Assembly: GCF_902801725.1 (NCBI RefSeq)
Contig: NZ_CADCJB010000001.1
Coordinates: 1-64,000 of the forward strand
DNA length: 64,000 bases
Source of the DNA: an uncultured Methanobrevibacter sp.
GTDB taxonomy: Archaea > Methanobacteriota > Methanobacteria > Methanobacteriales > Methanobacteriaceae
Direction: 5' to 3'
Under the pieces are notes generated by a model. It saw nothing but the letters and a program-made list of their open reading frames with translations, searched no databases and was not told the origin of the DNA. The position numbers and the translations under genes were made by a program. Shown here piece by piece: positions 28,157-37,372 of the stretch (position 1 is its first letter; each line of letters starts with the position of its first letter).

Positions 28157-28531
28157 TTAAAATTCCAAAGATACACTATCCCCATCTTTGAGATCAAGTT
28201 CATCTCTAAGTTTACTTTCTGCAATAAATTCCAAATAATTTTCATCATGAGTTGTCTTAGCAGGAAATACAATCGCTCCATGAATTTTATCATTCAATAA
28301 AGCTTCAATATATTTAACAGCACCAAAACCCTCATCAGGCTTTATCAGATTTTGACAATTGTTTTTAGTTTCGCTGATTTCATCCAAATATTCATCACCG
28401 ACAATAACGTTTAAGGTTCCAGGATAGGGAACAAATCCCAAATTTTTTTTAAATTCCATTTTGTAAAAATCCTGTGATAAAAAATAAGCCGCCTTTCCCA
28501 AACCGGTTGTAACTTCACCATCAATTTTCAT
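28157..28531 (-). CDS. ribK: CTP-dependent riboflavin kinase
   Basis: 124 residues from ATG 28531 (MKIDGEVTTGLGKAAYF), chosen over an upstream hydrophobic opening because AGAGGTT precedes it. The GEVTTGLGKAAYFLSQ motif, GFVPYPGTLNVIV and the C-terminal LRDELDLKDGDSVSLEF barrel segment match the archaeal RibK family. This family makes FMN from riboflavin using CTP rather than ATP. It is convergent with the broken adhesin-like gene, which separates it from ribB. Confidence 0.92.
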   Translation of the reverse strand: MKIDGEVTTGLGKAAYFLSQDFYKMEFKKNLGFVPYPGTLNVIVGDEYLDEISETKNNCQNLIKPDEGFGAVKYIEALLNDKIHGAIVFPAKTTHDENYLEFIAESKLRDELDLKDGDSVSLEF

Positions 28532-28752
28532 GAAATAACCTCTAATAAAATTAAATACAAATAACATTAATGTAAAAATTTTAAACATGATTTTAATTTA
28601 ATCACATTGTCAAATATTATCTTAAAACTTTATTTTAGAAATATACATCAATACTATAAATTAATTAATTTTTTATTAATAAAGATTTTTAAGAAATTTA
28701 TATAATAATAAAAAAATAAAAGTAATACCATAGAATTTACAGGGTAATAGAA

Positions 28753-30396
28753 ATGGAAATAAAAACTATCTCAACAGATGTGCTAATAATTGGATCTGGT
28801 GGGGCTGGTTCTAGAGCAGCAATAGAAGTTGATAATGCTGGTTTAAAACCCCTCATAGTTTCAAAAGGTCTTTCATTCAGATCTGGTTGTACTGGAATGG
28901 CAGAAGGTGGATACAATGCTGTTTTTAAAACAGTTGACAAAGAGGATTCAATAGAAGCCCATAGGATGGATACATTAAAAGGTGGAAGTTACCTCAACGA
29001 TGAGAAACTTGTTGAAATATTAGTCAATGAATCCCCAAAAAGATTAATAGACTTAGAAAATTATGGAGCTCTATTTGACCGCCAGGAATCTGGTGAAATT
29101 GACCAAAGACCATTTGGAGGACAATCTTTTAGAAGAACATGTTATCAAGGTGATAGAACAGGTGCAGAATTATTAAATGCACTTAAAGAAGAAATCATTA
29201 AACGAGATATAGAATGTATTGAGGAAGTAATGATAACATCTCTTGTATGTGAAGGCACCCAGGTAATAGGTGCCTGTGGATTGAATCTGAAAGATTCAAG
29301 TTTAATATATTTCCAGGCAAAATCAACAATATTGGCCAGCGGAGGAGCTGGTCAATTATACCCTGTAACCTCAAACACATTCCAAAAAAATGGAGACGGC
29401 TATGCAATAGCTTACAGAGCCGGTGCCAACTTAGTAGATATGGAACAAGTTCAGTTCCACCCAACCGGAATGGTAAAACCGGAATCCAAAAAAGGAGTTC
29501 TTGTAACAGAAGCCGTTAGGGCTGAAGGAGGAAAACTTCTCAATAAGGATGGAGAAAGATTCATGTCCAAATATTCTCCCGAAAAGATGGAATTGGCTAC
29601 CCGTGATGTTGTTGCCCGTTCAATATATCAGGAAATCATAGAAGGACGAGGAACAGAAAATGGAGGAGTATACTTGGATATTTCACACCTGCCTGATGAG
29701 GTCATTGATGAAAAACTCGAAACAATGGTACTTCAATTTGAAAATGTAGGTGTAGACATTAAACACGAACCGATAGAAGTAGCTCCTACAGCACATCACT
29801 TTATGGGTGGTTTAAAAATTGATACAGATGGGTCAACTTCCCTTAAAAACCTATTCGGTGCCGGTGAGGTTTGCGGAGGGGTTCATGGAGCAAACCGTTT
29901 AGGCGGTAATGCCCTTGCAGATACACAAGTGTTTGGAAAAATAGCTGGTGAAAACGCATCTAAAGCCGCTAAGGAAATCGAACTCAAAACAAACGAAGAA
30001 ATGGCTGAAGATGAAGCTTCAAGAATTGAAGGACTTATTAAAAAAGGTTCAGTCAAACCACTGGAATTCAAAAATAGAATCAAAAATTTAATGTGGGAAA
30101 AGGTAGCTATCGTAAGAGACGAAAAAACTTTAAACGATGCTCTAAAAGAACTTCAGGAAATGCAAACTGAGTTAAAAGATTTGGATGTGCCCGACAAAAA
30201 GCAATACAACAATGAACTTGTAACCGCTCTTGAAGTGATAAACATGGTTGAAATCTGTATATTAACAGTAAAATCAGCAATATTACGTAGAGAAAGCAGA
30301 GGAGCTCACTTCAGATCAGACTTCCCCGAAACTCAAGATTCATGGAAAAAGAGTATTGTAATAAATAAAAATAAAATAGAATTTGAAGCTAGATAG
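28753..30396 (+). CDS. tfrA: Thiol:fumarate reductase / succinate dehydrogenase flavoprotein subunit
   Basis: 547 residues. The FAD-binding Rossmann motif VLIIGSGGAGSRAAIEV is at residues about 9-25, and a flavin-attachment-like region (GCTGMAEGGYNAVF) follows. Substrate-binding segments QFHPTG and HHFMGGLKID and the FAD region ANRLGGNALADTQVFG are present, with a helical C-terminus. In methanogens TfrA with TfrB reduces fumarate using CoM-SH and CoB-SH as donors, yielding succinate and the heterodisulfide. tfrB is not in the window. Its 3' end overlaps the convergent deaminase gene by 8 bp. Confidence 0.88.
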   Translation: MEIKTISTDVLIIGSGGAGSRAAIEVDNAGLKPLIVSKGLSFRSGCTGMAEGGYNAVFKTVDKEDSIEAHRMDTLKGGSYLNDEKLVEILVNESPKRLIDLENYGALFDRQESGEIDQRPFGGQSFRRTCYQGDRTGAELLNALKEEIIKRDIECIEEVMITSLVCEGTQVIGACGLNLKDSSLIYFQAKSTILASGGAGQLYPVTSNTFQKNGDGYAIAYRAGANLVDMEQVQFHPTGMVKPESKKGVLVTEAVRAEGGKLLNKDGERFMSKYSPEKMELATRDVVARSIYQEIIEGRGTENGGVYLDISHLPDEVIDEKLETMVLQFENVGVDIKHEPIEVAPTAHHFMGGLKIDTDGSTSLKNLFGAGEVCGGVHGANRLGGNALADTQVFGKIAGENASKAAKEIELKTNEEMAEDEASRIEGLIKKGSVKPLEFKNRIKNLMWEKVAIVRDEKTLNDALKELQEMQTELKDLDVPDKKQYNNELVTALEVINMVEICILTVKSAILRRESRGAHFRSDFPETQDSWKKSIVINKNKIEFEAR

Positions 30397-31708
30397 AAGC
30401 TTCTTTTAATTCTTTTAATTCTTCAATAGCTTTTCTAGCTTTGTCATAAATTTCCTGTTCATCCAAAACAACTAATTTTTTATTTTCCATTAGTATTTTA
30501 CCGTCGCAGATAGTGGTGTCAACATTTGAACCGTTTGCTGAGTAAATAATATTGGAACTTAAATTTGAACTGTTCGGAACCATATTTGCAGAATTGGTAT
30601 CAATTAAAATAATATCAGCTTTTTTACCAACTTCAATAGAACCTATTTCATCATCAAGACCTAAAGCTTCAGCACCTTTAACGGTACCCATTGCAATAGC
30701 TTCATCGGATGATAAAACCTTAGGATCAAGAGTTGAAACTTTTTGAAGTAAACTTGCTGTCTTAAGCTCTTCAATTAAATCTAAATTATTATTTGAAGAA
30801 GCACCGTCAGTTCCAATGCTTACACAGATATCACTTTCAATCAATTTGGATACTGGAGAAACACCTGAAGCCAATTTCATGTTACTGCATGGATTATGTG
30901 AAACTTTAACATTGTTTTTCTTAATAATTTCAATTTCTTCATCACTTAACCATACACAGTGTGCAGCAACGACATCAGGACCTAAAAATCCAATTTTGTC
31001 CAAGTATTCGAAAGGCCTTAGTCCCTTTTCATCCAATGAATCATTGATTTCCTTTTCGGTTTCAGAAACGTGAATGTGAATACCCATATTATATTTATCA
31101 GCCAATTCACGAACTTTGATTAGCAATTCCTCAGATGCAGTATAAGGGGAATGAGGTCCGAAAAATACTTTAATTCTTCCATTTGCCATCCCATTGCAAT
31201 TTTCAAACAATGAAAGGTTTTCCTTAAATTCATTTTCCCTTTTTTCAGCATCACCAAAATCAATCATCCCATATGATAAGACTGCTCTGATTCCAGCTTC
31301 ATCAACTGCACGGGCAACATCTTCCATGTAGAAATACATGTCACTGAAAGTTGTTGTACCTGATTTAATCAATTCGACAGCACCCAATAATGCTCCGATA
31401 TAACAGTATTCTCCATTGAGATTAGCTTCCATCGGCCATATGTGATCATTCAACCAACTGTCTAAACTCAAATCATCAGCCAATCCTCTGAATAAAGCCA
31501 TTGATAAGTGAGTATGAGTATTAATAAATCCAGGGAGCAATATTTTTCCGCTAGCATCGATTACTTTATCTACATTGGCTTCATCAATTTCATCTGAAAT
31601 TTCTGAAATAATATCATTTTTTATTAAAAGAGATTGTTCTTTGTTTTCAAAATTATCATTCGGATTTAAAATTAATGCATTTTTAATTAAAATAGTATTA
31701 TCTTCCAT
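30389..31708 (-). CDS. dadD: 5'-deoxyadenosine / S-adenosylhomocysteine deaminase (amidohydrolase)
   Basis: 439 residues from ATG 31708, with GGGTG correctly spaced upstream; a TTG four codons earlier is rejected. The metal-binding motif is GFINTHTHLSMALFRG. HIHVSETEKE, VAAHCVWLSDEE and SIGTDGASSNNN follow, the full amidohydrolase set of the MTA/SAH deaminase family. In methanogens the enzyme deaminates 5'-deoxyadenosine and S-adenosylhomocysteine, products of radical SAM and methyltransferase reactions, of which this window encodes several. Substrate preference is inferred from archaeal homologues. Confidence 0.87.
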   Translation of the reverse strand: MEDNTILIKNALILNPNDNFENKEQSLLIKNDIISEISDEIDEANVDKVIDASGKILLPGFINTHTHLSMALFRGLADDLSLDSWLNDHIWPMEANLNGEYCYIGALLGAVELIKSGTTTFSDMYFYMEDVARAVDEAGIRAVLSYGMIDFGDAEKRENEFKENLSLFENCNGMANGRIKVFFGPHSPYTASEELLIKVRELADKYNMGIHIHVSETEKEINDSLDEKGLRPFEYLDKIGFLGPDVVAAHCVWLSDEEIEIIKKNNVKVSHNPCSNMKLASGVSPVSKLIESDICVSIGTDGASSNNNLDLIEELKTASLLQKVSTLDPKVLSSDEAIAMGTVKGAEALGLDDEIGSIEVGKKADIILIDTNSANMVPNSSNLSSNIIYSANGSNVDTTICDGKILMENKKLVVLDEQEIYDKARKAIEELKELKEASI

Positions 31709-31748
31709 AATAACACCCAAAAAAATAAAAAAAGTGATAAAAACTTAT

Positions 31749-31955
31749 TTATAAGTTTTTAATAGCTAATTTAATATCATCAGCTTTAATAGTTTTACGT
31801 TTTGCGATTTTAGCAACTTGAGCAGCTTCTTTAGCAACATCACGAGCAACTTCTTCTACGTAAGCAGCTAATTCAGCTTTTGCATCTTCGCTTACTCTTT
31901 CAGCACCAGCTTCTTTGATGATTCTAGCGATAGGAGCTTTTGGTATTTCAGACAT
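31749..31955 (-). CDS. Archaeal histone
   Basis: 68 residues from ATG 31955, with GAGGTGA just upstream; the GTG three codons earlier lies in that site. It is a complete histone fold: IPKAPIARIIKEAGAERVS (helix 1 and loop), EDAKAELAAYVEEVARDVAKEAAQVAKIA (helix 2), KRKTIKADDIKLAIKN (loop 2, helix 3). The loop residues that contact DNA (RKT) are conserved. It wraps DNA as HMf-type dimers and multimers. An inverted repeat lies in its promoter/leader (31982-32013). Confidence 0.96.
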   Translation of the reverse strand: MSEIPKAPIARIIKEAGAERVSEDAKAELAAYVEEVARDVAKEAAQVAKIAKRKTIKADDIKLAIKNL

Positions 31956-31981
31956 AATTTTCACCTCGTAAAATTTATTAA

Positions 31982-32013
31982 AACTTAAGACTAAAGAGAT
32001 TTAATCTTAAGTT
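31982..32013. promoter_or_regulatory. Inverted repeat in the histone promoter/leader
   Basis: Perfect 9-bp arms AACTTAAGA (31982-31990) and TCTTAAGTT (32005-32013) are separated by 14 nt. They lie 27-58 nt upstream of the histone start, just downstream of a minus-strand TATA-like TATATTTAA (about 32014-32022). The position would straddle the transcription start, suiting an operator or a 5' mRNA hairpin. Confidence 0.5.
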
Positions 32014-32197
32014 AAATATACATTATAATACGACTTAATATTTAAATATTTTGCTTAAATTAGTGATTATTATTAAAAATAAGAACAAATATTTAATATA
32101 AATAAGATTTATAATGATTAATAATACTAATTGATAAAAAAAAGTATTAAATAAAAGGATTAAAAAATATAATCATAAAAAAACTGGAAAGATTGAA

Positions 32198-33058
32198 ATG
32201 AAAATAAAAATTGCTGTTCCATCAAAAGGAAGAATAAGTGAACCTTCAATTAATATCTTAGAAAAAGCAGGATTAGGATTAAAAGATAAAGAAAGCAGAA
32301 AATTAATCTCTAAAACTTATAACAAAGATATTGATGTTTTATTCGCAAGAGCATCAGACATTCCTGAATTTGTTCAAGATGGAATAGCAGATATCGGAAT
32401 TACAGGTATAGATTTAATAAAAGAGAGCGAATCGGATGTCACCGAACTGCTTGATTTAAAATTTGGAAAAACAAGTTTGGTCCTGGCTGCTCCTGAAGAC
32501 TCAAACATTAAATCCATAAATGACATTACACCTGAAATGACATTAGCTACCGAATTTCCAACATTAACAAGAAAATACTTAGAAAAAAATAATTTAAATT
32601 TAAAAATTGTTAAATTAAGCGGATCTACAGAAGCAGCTCCATTTATAGGCGTCGCTGATTTGATAACTGATTTGACAAGCACAGGAACAACCTTGAAAAT
32701 GAATCATTTGAAAATAGTTGATACACTACTTAAAAGTTCAATCGTTCTTATAGCAAACAAGCAAAGCGCTGAAAACAAAAAAGATCTGATTGATTCAGTA
32801 AGCACAAGCATCAAGGGAGTACTAGACGCTTCTCGTAAAAAATTGTTAATGATGAACGTGAAAACAAAGGATTTGAACTGTGTAAAGGAAGTTATGCCAT
32901 CAATGGGCGGTCTTACAATATCAGATGTATTGTCTGAAGAGGAAACCGTAGCAGCACAGGCAGTTATTGATGAAGATGAAGTTTTCGATTTAGTAAACAA
33001 GTTAAGAAATGCCGGAGCAAAGGATATACTCGTTGTACCTATTGAAAGAATAATTTAA
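32198..33058 (+). CDS. hisG: ATP phosphoribosyltransferase, long form
   Basis: 286 residues, the length of the long form with a C-terminal regulatory domain ([20 protein letters not shown] through [15 protein letters not shown]). The N-terminal domain has [20 protein letters not shown] and the PRPP loop [18 protein letters not shown]. It catalyses the first step of histidine synthesis. Being long-form, it should act without HisZ and be inhibited by histidine. GAAAGATTGA precedes the ATG. pyrB follows after 4 bp. Confidence 0.94.
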   Translation: MKIKIAVPSKGRISEPSINILEKAGLGLKDKESRKLISKTYNKDIDVLFARASDIPEFVQDGIADIGITGIDLIKESESDVTELLDLKFGKTSLVLAAPEDSNIKSINDITPEMTLATEFPTLTRKYLEKNNLNLKIVKLSGSTEAAPFIGVADLITDLTSTGTTLKMNHLKIVDTLLKSSIVLIANKQSAENKKDLIDSVSTSIKGVLDASRKKLLMMNVKTKDLNCVKEVMPSMGGLTISDVLSEEETVAAQAVIDEDEVFDLVNKLRNAGAKDILVVPIERII

Positions 33059-33062
33059 AGGG

Positions 33063-33998
33063 TTGATTAAAATTTTCAAACTAAAAAATATTATTTCCAT
33101 AAAAGATTTTGAAAGGAAAGACATTGACTACCTTCTTGATGAAGCTGAAAAGTTAGAAGATGTTGCCAAGTCAAAAGAGATTTCAGAAGAACTTAAAGGA
33201 AAACTTTTAGGTTTAATGTTTTTTGAACCATCCACAAGAACAAGACTATCTTTTGAAACAGCAATGAAACGTTTAGGTGGAAAATGTATTGGTTTTGATA
33301 GTAGCGGATCCAGTTCAGTGTCAAAAGGTGAAAGCATTGCAGATACAGCAAAAATGTTTGAGGGTTACACTGATGCAATGGTAATCAGGCACGAACTTGA
33401 AGGGGTTTCAAAATTCATTTCAGACATTGTTGACGTTCCTGTTATTAATGCAGGAGACGGTGCCGGACAACACCCAACACAAACATTGCTGGATTTATAT
33501 ACAATAAGAAAGGAAATAGGTGAAATCGACAATTTAAAAATAGCCTTAATAGGGGATTTGAAGTTTGGCCGTACAGTACATTCCCTGGCAAATGCATTAT
33601 GCCTGTACAATAACGTTAAAATTTATCTTGTATCACCAAATAAACTCAAAATGCCTCAAGAAGTTCTTCATGACCTGCATAAGACCGACATTGTATATGA
33701 AGAAGTTGAAAACATTGAAAGCATAATTGATGATGTTGATGTTTTGTATGTAACAAGAATTCAAAAAGAGCGCTTCGGAGATATTAACGACTATATGAAA
33801 ATAAAAGGAGCTTATATAATAAACAAAAAAATGTTGGAAGGTAAAGATGTCATCGTAATGCATCCCCTACCAAGAATTGATGAAATCAACGGTGATGTTG
33901 ACGATACAAAATACAATAAATACTTCATTCAAGCTTTCAATGCCGTTCCAGTAAGAATGGCAATATTGAAAACATTAATAGAAAACAACCCTAAATAG
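33063..33998 (+). CDS. pyrB: Aspartate carbamoyltransferase catalytic subunit
   Basis: 311 residues. The carbamoyl-phosphate loop [13 protein letters not shown], the [12 protein letters not shown] motif and [11 protein letters not shown] are all present. It catalyses the committed step of pyrimidine synthesis and in archaea usually pairs with PyrI, not seen here. The annotated start is a TTG at 33063, 4 bp after hisG. The usual GGTGAT site appears as GGTTGAT and overlaps it, so the real start may be the near-cognate ATT at 33072. The 3' end overlaps the convergent orc1/cdc6 gene by 8 bp. Confidence 0.93.
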   Translation: MIKIFKLKNIISIKDFERKDIDYLLDEAEKLEDVAKSKEISEELKGKLLGLMFFEPSTRTRLSFETAMKRLGGKCIGFDSSGSSSVSKGESIADTAKMFEGYTDAMVIRHELEGVSKFISDIVDVPVINAGDGAGQHPTQTLLDLYTIRKEIGEIDNLKIALIGDLKFGRTVHSLANALCLYNNVKIYLVSPNKLKMPQEVLHDLHKTDIVYEEVENIESIIDDVDVLYVTRIQKERFGDINDYMKIKGAYIINKKMLEGKDVIVMHPLPRIDEINGDVDDTKYNKYFIQAFNAVPVRMAILKTLIENNPK

Positions 33999-35154
33999 AG
34001 AAGAGGGTTGTTTCAAGTAAATCTTCATCGCATTGCAACTTGATAATGTTGGTTCTTCCTTTTCCACGACCTCTTGAAATTGTATTTGTAGAAATAATAC
34101 CCAACAATTCAAGTTCATTAATGAAATCGAAAATTCTTCTATAGGTAACTGCATCCTTCTTGGACAGTTCCTTATATTCATCATATAACTTTCCGGAACT
34201 GATTTCCTCACCATTCTTGGTCAAGTTTAAGATTGCTTCCAAAAGCCTTTGTTGCTGTAAAGGCAAAGTTTGAATAATTTCAGTAACCTTATTATGTTCA
34301 ATTCTATCTTTTGCCATCTTGACATGTTCGCTTGTAACCTTAACTGAATCTTCATCAAATGCCAATTCACCAGCATTCTTAAGCAGGTCCAAAGCGTATC
34401 TTGCATCACCTTCTTCCTTGGCTGCCATAGCTGAACATAAAGGAATTACATCATCTTCCAAAACATCATCGTTAAATGCCAATAGAGCCCTTTCTGTTAG
34501 TATATCACTCAATTGATCTGCTCCATAAGGAGGAAATACAATTTCCTTATCATTCAGACTACTTGTAACCCTGGATTTAATTAAGTTTTTGAAATCCAAA
34601 TAATTACTGATTGACAAAACGGAAACATTGTCTGTTCTTGTTAATGTATAAAGAATCCCATCTCCATCTTTGTCAAGCAAAATGTCTATTTCATCCAGAA
34701 TAACAATCAAAATCAATTTTTTTCCAAAAGCATTTGTTTTGAAGATATCTCTAAATGTATTTACAATTTCTCCTTTTGTCCAACCTCTGTTAGGAACATC
34801 CCTTCCTAATTTCTGACATAATTGGGCTATAACTTGATATTCTGTTGTATAATCAGTACATCTTATGTATTCCACTTTAACAAAAACATTTTTATTGTTG
34901 GCTGCATCAATCAATTGTTCACGAGCAAATTTAGATGCTGCTGTTTTTCCTGTTCCTGTCTTACCGTATAATGTTACATTAGATGGGGTTACTTCGTTTA
35001 ATGCATCAACCCAATATTTCGCGATTTGTCTAATTTGTTCTTCCCTGTGAACTAACTTATCAGGTAAAAATCTATGATCCAAAGGTTTTTTATCTTTAAA
35101 GATGATTTTGCTTGATGAGTCAGTATGTTCTATTTCATCGAAAATGTTTGACAT
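33991..35154 (-). CDS. cdc6: Orc1/Cdc6 replication initiator
   Basis: 387 residues. The AAA+ domain has Walker [14 protein letters not shown], Walker [14 protein letters not shown], sensor 1 [12 protein letters not shown] and the arginine-rich sensor 2 region ([19 protein letters not shown]). A C-terminal winged helix (residues about 290-387) binds DNA. It recognises ORB elements at the origin and loads MCM. It is transcribed away from the adjacent origin-like region at 35155-35788, the usual archaeal arrangement. Its end overlaps pyrB by 8 bp. Confidence 0.95.
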   Translation of the reverse strand: MSNIFDEIEHTDSSSKIIFKDKKPLDHRFLPDKLVHREEQIRQIAKYWVDALNEVTPSNVTLYGKTGTGKTAASKFAREQLIDAANNKNVFVKVEYIRCTDYTTEYQVIAQLCQKLGRDVPNRGWTKGEIVNTFRDIFKTNAFGKKLILIVILDEIDILLDKDGDGILYTLTRTDNVSVLSISNYLDFKNLIKSRVTSSLNDKEIVFPPYGADQLSDILTERALLAFNDDVLEDDVIPLCSAMAAKEEGDARYALDLLKNAGELAFDEDSVKVTSEHVKMAKDRIEHNKVTEIIQTLPLQQQRLLEAILNLTKNGEEISSGKLYDEYKELSKKDAVTYRRIFDFINELELLGIISTNTISRGRGKGRTNIIKLQCDEDLLETTLFSI

Positions 35155-35445
35155 GTTAACACCAGTAAATTGATAATATAAATTAAAGTAAAAATTAGAA
35201 AAAAACTGTAAGTATAATTTCTAGTGATAATATATTGCAAGTCTAATAAATAAAGTTTTTTATTACAATAGTGATAAAAAAATTATAATCGGATAAATAT
35301 ATTTTCTTTAAATCAAATATATTAATCTTAAAACTTATGATTTTACAATTAAAAAAATAAATCAATTTAATTTCATAAAATAATGATTTATATCCAATTA
35401 AAATTAAAACATGAAATAGTAAAATTTCAATTATAAAAATAACTA

Positions 35446-35458
35446 TTTCAAGTGTAAA
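35446..35458 (-). promoter_or_regulatory. Mini-ORB
   Basis: Exact reverse complement of TTTACACTTGAAA. The extended CTCT-side half is not conserved here. It is the origin element nearest to orc1/cdc6. Confidence 0.8.
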
Positions 35459-35542
35459 AATTCACTCATCTGATAAAAATCCATAACCATATTTAACTTT
35501 AAGGAAAATTTTTCAAAGAAAAATTAGTAGTGTCAGAGTGAG

Positions 35543-35562
35543 AGAGATGTGTTTCAAGTGTA
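35543..35562 (-). promoter_or_regulatory. Origin recognition box, full form
   Basis: On the minus strand it reads TACACTTGAAACACATCTCT. It shares its 20-bp form with 35591-35610 except at two positions. The spacing of 48 bp between the two suggests similar faces of the helix. Confidence 0.85.
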
Positions 35563-35590
35563 TGACTTTTCATCCAAAAATCAATTTTCA

Positions 35591-35610
35591 AGAGATGTAT
35601 TTCAAGTGTA
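35591..35610 (-). promoter_or_regulatory. Origin recognition box, full form
   Basis: On the minus strand it reads TACACTTGAAATACATCTCT. Same orientation as the box at 35543. Confidence 0.85.
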
Positions 35611-35704
35611 TCGAAAATGAAAAAATGATAAGAAATCAGAAATCTCAAATAATAATGTTAAAATCAGCTAAAATTTAAAATAAAGAAAAAATTTGAAAGA
35701 TAAA

Positions 35705-35735
35705 TTTCAAGTGTTTACAGTTGAAATATACCTCT
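35705..35735. promoter_or_regulatory. Overlapping inverted pair of ORB-like elements
   Basis: A minus-orientation core (TTTCAAGTGTTTA, 35705-35717) abuts a plus-orientation element with TTGAAATATACCTCT (35721-35735). The TTTCAA/TTGAAA arms form a dyad. Orientation switches from minus to plus here. Confidence 0.65.
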
Positions 35736-35762
35736 TCAGTCTTAATATATCCACAAAATGGT

Positions 35763-35782
35763 TATACTTGAAATGCACCTCT
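35763..35782 (+). promoter_or_regulatory. Origin recognition box, full form
   Basis: TATACTTGAAATGCACCTCT in plus orientation, opposite to the boxes at 35543 and 35591. It lies 7 bp beyond the stop codon of the neighbouring minus-strand gene (35789). Confidence 0.82.
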
Positions 35783-35788
35783 CCCTCT

Positions 35789-36271
35789 CTAAATGAACAT
35801 ATCGTTTTCATTGGAGGAGGGGTTTTTAACAGAAATGCTACCAAAAGATTTGTCTATTAAAAAAATACAATGTAACTTAGCTTTAAAAACACGTTTAATG
35901 GTTTTCATTAGTTCATTTTTGCTCAATCCATCTTCATATATTGTATCAGTTACTACAAACTGTTGCAATAAATCCTGATTAATACTAAGCTCAAAATCTA
36001 CCAGATAACTGTTAAGTCCAAATTGCAAATCCAAAATGAAATTCTTTCTAACATCAGGACTGGAAGCAACCATTAAATTGACATGTTCCTGAGCAACTTG
36101 TGTCGCACATGCAATAATGATGCAATCCTTTCCAACAGGTTTGACAACATCCATTATATTTTCTTTTGGAAATTCAATAATATAGTGAAAGTCTGCATTT
36201 TCATCGAATTTTTTTTCAATTAAACATTCTTCGTCCATTAACCAGTTTCTAATGTTATCTTCAAAATCCAT
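35789..36271 (-). CDS. Uncharacterised archaeal protein next to the origin
   Basis: 160 residues, no signal peptide or membrane segment. The alternating alpha/beta pattern (DFEDNIRNWLMDEECLIEKKFDEN; FHYIIEFP; DCIIIACATQV; a final amphipathic helix) resembles the fold of small secretion-chaperone-like or DUF2299-type proteins. I am not certain of the family. It is transcribed toward the origin and ends 6 bp from the outermost ORB. Its upstream spacer is shared with cbiB on the other strand. Confidence 0.65.
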   Translation of the reverse strand: MDFEDNIRNWLMDEECLIEKKFDENADFHYIIEFPKENIMDVVKPVGKDCIIIACATQVAQEHVNLMVASSPDVRKNFILDLQFGLNSYLVDFELSINQDLLQQFVVTDTIYEDGLSKNELMKTIKRVFKAKLHCIFLIDKSFGSISVKNPSSNENDMFI

Positions 36272-36334
36272 ATTATCATCATCTGAAAATTTAATAATAA
36301 ATTATATATTTTTTTATTATATATATTATAAAGT

Positions 36335-37372
36335 ATGATTGAATATAATAATCTAATTAATGATATTATTTTTACCCAAACAGGAAATATTAATTCATTA
36401 AACTTATTCTTATTCATTATATTCTCATTATTGTTTTCACTTGCAATTGATGTCATCTTTGGAGAACTTCCAGGAAAGATTCATCCTGTTGTCATAATAG
36501 GATCAATAATAAATTTCTTCAGAGGTCTGTTTATAGGATTTAGAAACAGGATATCAGGAATATTGTTGGTATTGTGTACCTGCTTTGTTTCAAGCCTGAT
36601 ATTATATATAATTTATTTTATATGTAAATTTAATATAATATTGTTATTTATCATGTTTATCATATTATTATCATCTTCATTTTCTGTTAAAATGTTATTG
36701 GAAACAGCAATAAGTGTTGAAAATGACCTGAATGATAGTTTGGAAAAAGCAAGAAAATCAGTATCATATCTTGTTAGCAGAAGTACTGATGAATTGACAG
36801 AAAGCTTCATCGTTTCGGCAACAATAGAAAGCATGACTGAAAACATTACCGATTCATATGTCGCTCCGATTTTTTACTACTTCATATTTTCAATAATAAT
36901 AATTTTAAATCCAATTGATAATTGTCTGTACCTACTCCTTTTAGTTCCTATTCTCTACAGGATGTTCAACACACTTGATGCAATGGTTGGATACACAACA
37001 GATGAATTGAAGTTTATTGGCTATGTTCCAGCTAAAATCGATGACATTTTGAATTTCATCCCTTCAAGAATTGCAGGTCTGTATGTTGTTATTTCCGCAT
37101 ATCTTCTTAAACTTGATGGTAAAAACAGCTTTAAGATAATGATGAGAGATGCTCGAAATTGTCCAAGTCCAAATTCAGGTTATACCATGGCATCAGCAGC
37201 TGGAGCCCTGAATATAAGGCTGGTTAAAAAAGATACATATATTTTAGGAGATGAAAACAAGCCTATTGAAGTCAATGACATTGAAAAGGCAGTCAATCTA
37301 TCAAAATTGACAATTATTTTATTTACTATAACTATAATATTATTATTGATATTGGTTAATGTGATATTATGA
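36335..37372 (+). CDS. cbiB: Adenosylcobinamide-phosphate synthase CbiB/CobD
   Basis: 345 residues, an integral membrane protein. The signature FGELPGKIHPVVIIG is near residue 45 and RDARNCPSPNSGYTMASAAGAL near residue 265. Hydrophobic segments lie at both ends and in the middle. It attaches the aminopropanol-type linker to adenosylcobyric acid in cobalamin synthesis. cbiG overlaps its stop by 4 bp, so the two form an operon. Confidence 0.92.
   Translation: MIEYNNLINDIIFTQTGNINSLNLFLFIIFSLLFSLAIDVIFGELPGKIHPVVIIGSIINFFRGLFIGFRNRISGILLVLCTCFVSSLILYIIYFICKFNIILLFIMFIILLSSSFSVKMLLETAISVENDLNDSLEKARKSVSYLVSRSTDELTESFIVSATIESMTENITDSYVAPIFYYFIFSIIIILNPIDNCLYLLLLVPILYRMFNTLDAMVGYTTDELKFIGYVPAKIDDILNFIPSRIAGLYVVISAYLLKLDGKNSFKIMMRDARNCPSPNSGYTMASAAGALNIRLVKKDTYILGDENKPIEVNDIEKAVNLSKLTIILFTITIILLLILVNVIL

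Larger units (their letters stand above)
35155..35788. other. Probable chromosomal replication origin (oriC)
   Basis: 634 bp without a gene, next to orc1/cdc6. It contains several copies of the ORB core TTTACACTTGAAA. In minus orientation: 35446-35458 (exact core), 35543-35562 and 35591-35610 (full 20-bp forms) and 35705-35717. In plus orientation: 35720-35735 (degenerate) and 35763-35782 (full form). The consensus is TACACTTGAAAtnCAyCTCT. Opposed groups flank a very A+T-rich stretch (about 35611-35704), with another at 35160-35445, either of which could be the unwinding element. The 13-bp core is the sequence reported to bind Cdc6 in Methanothermobacter. Confidence 0.88.
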
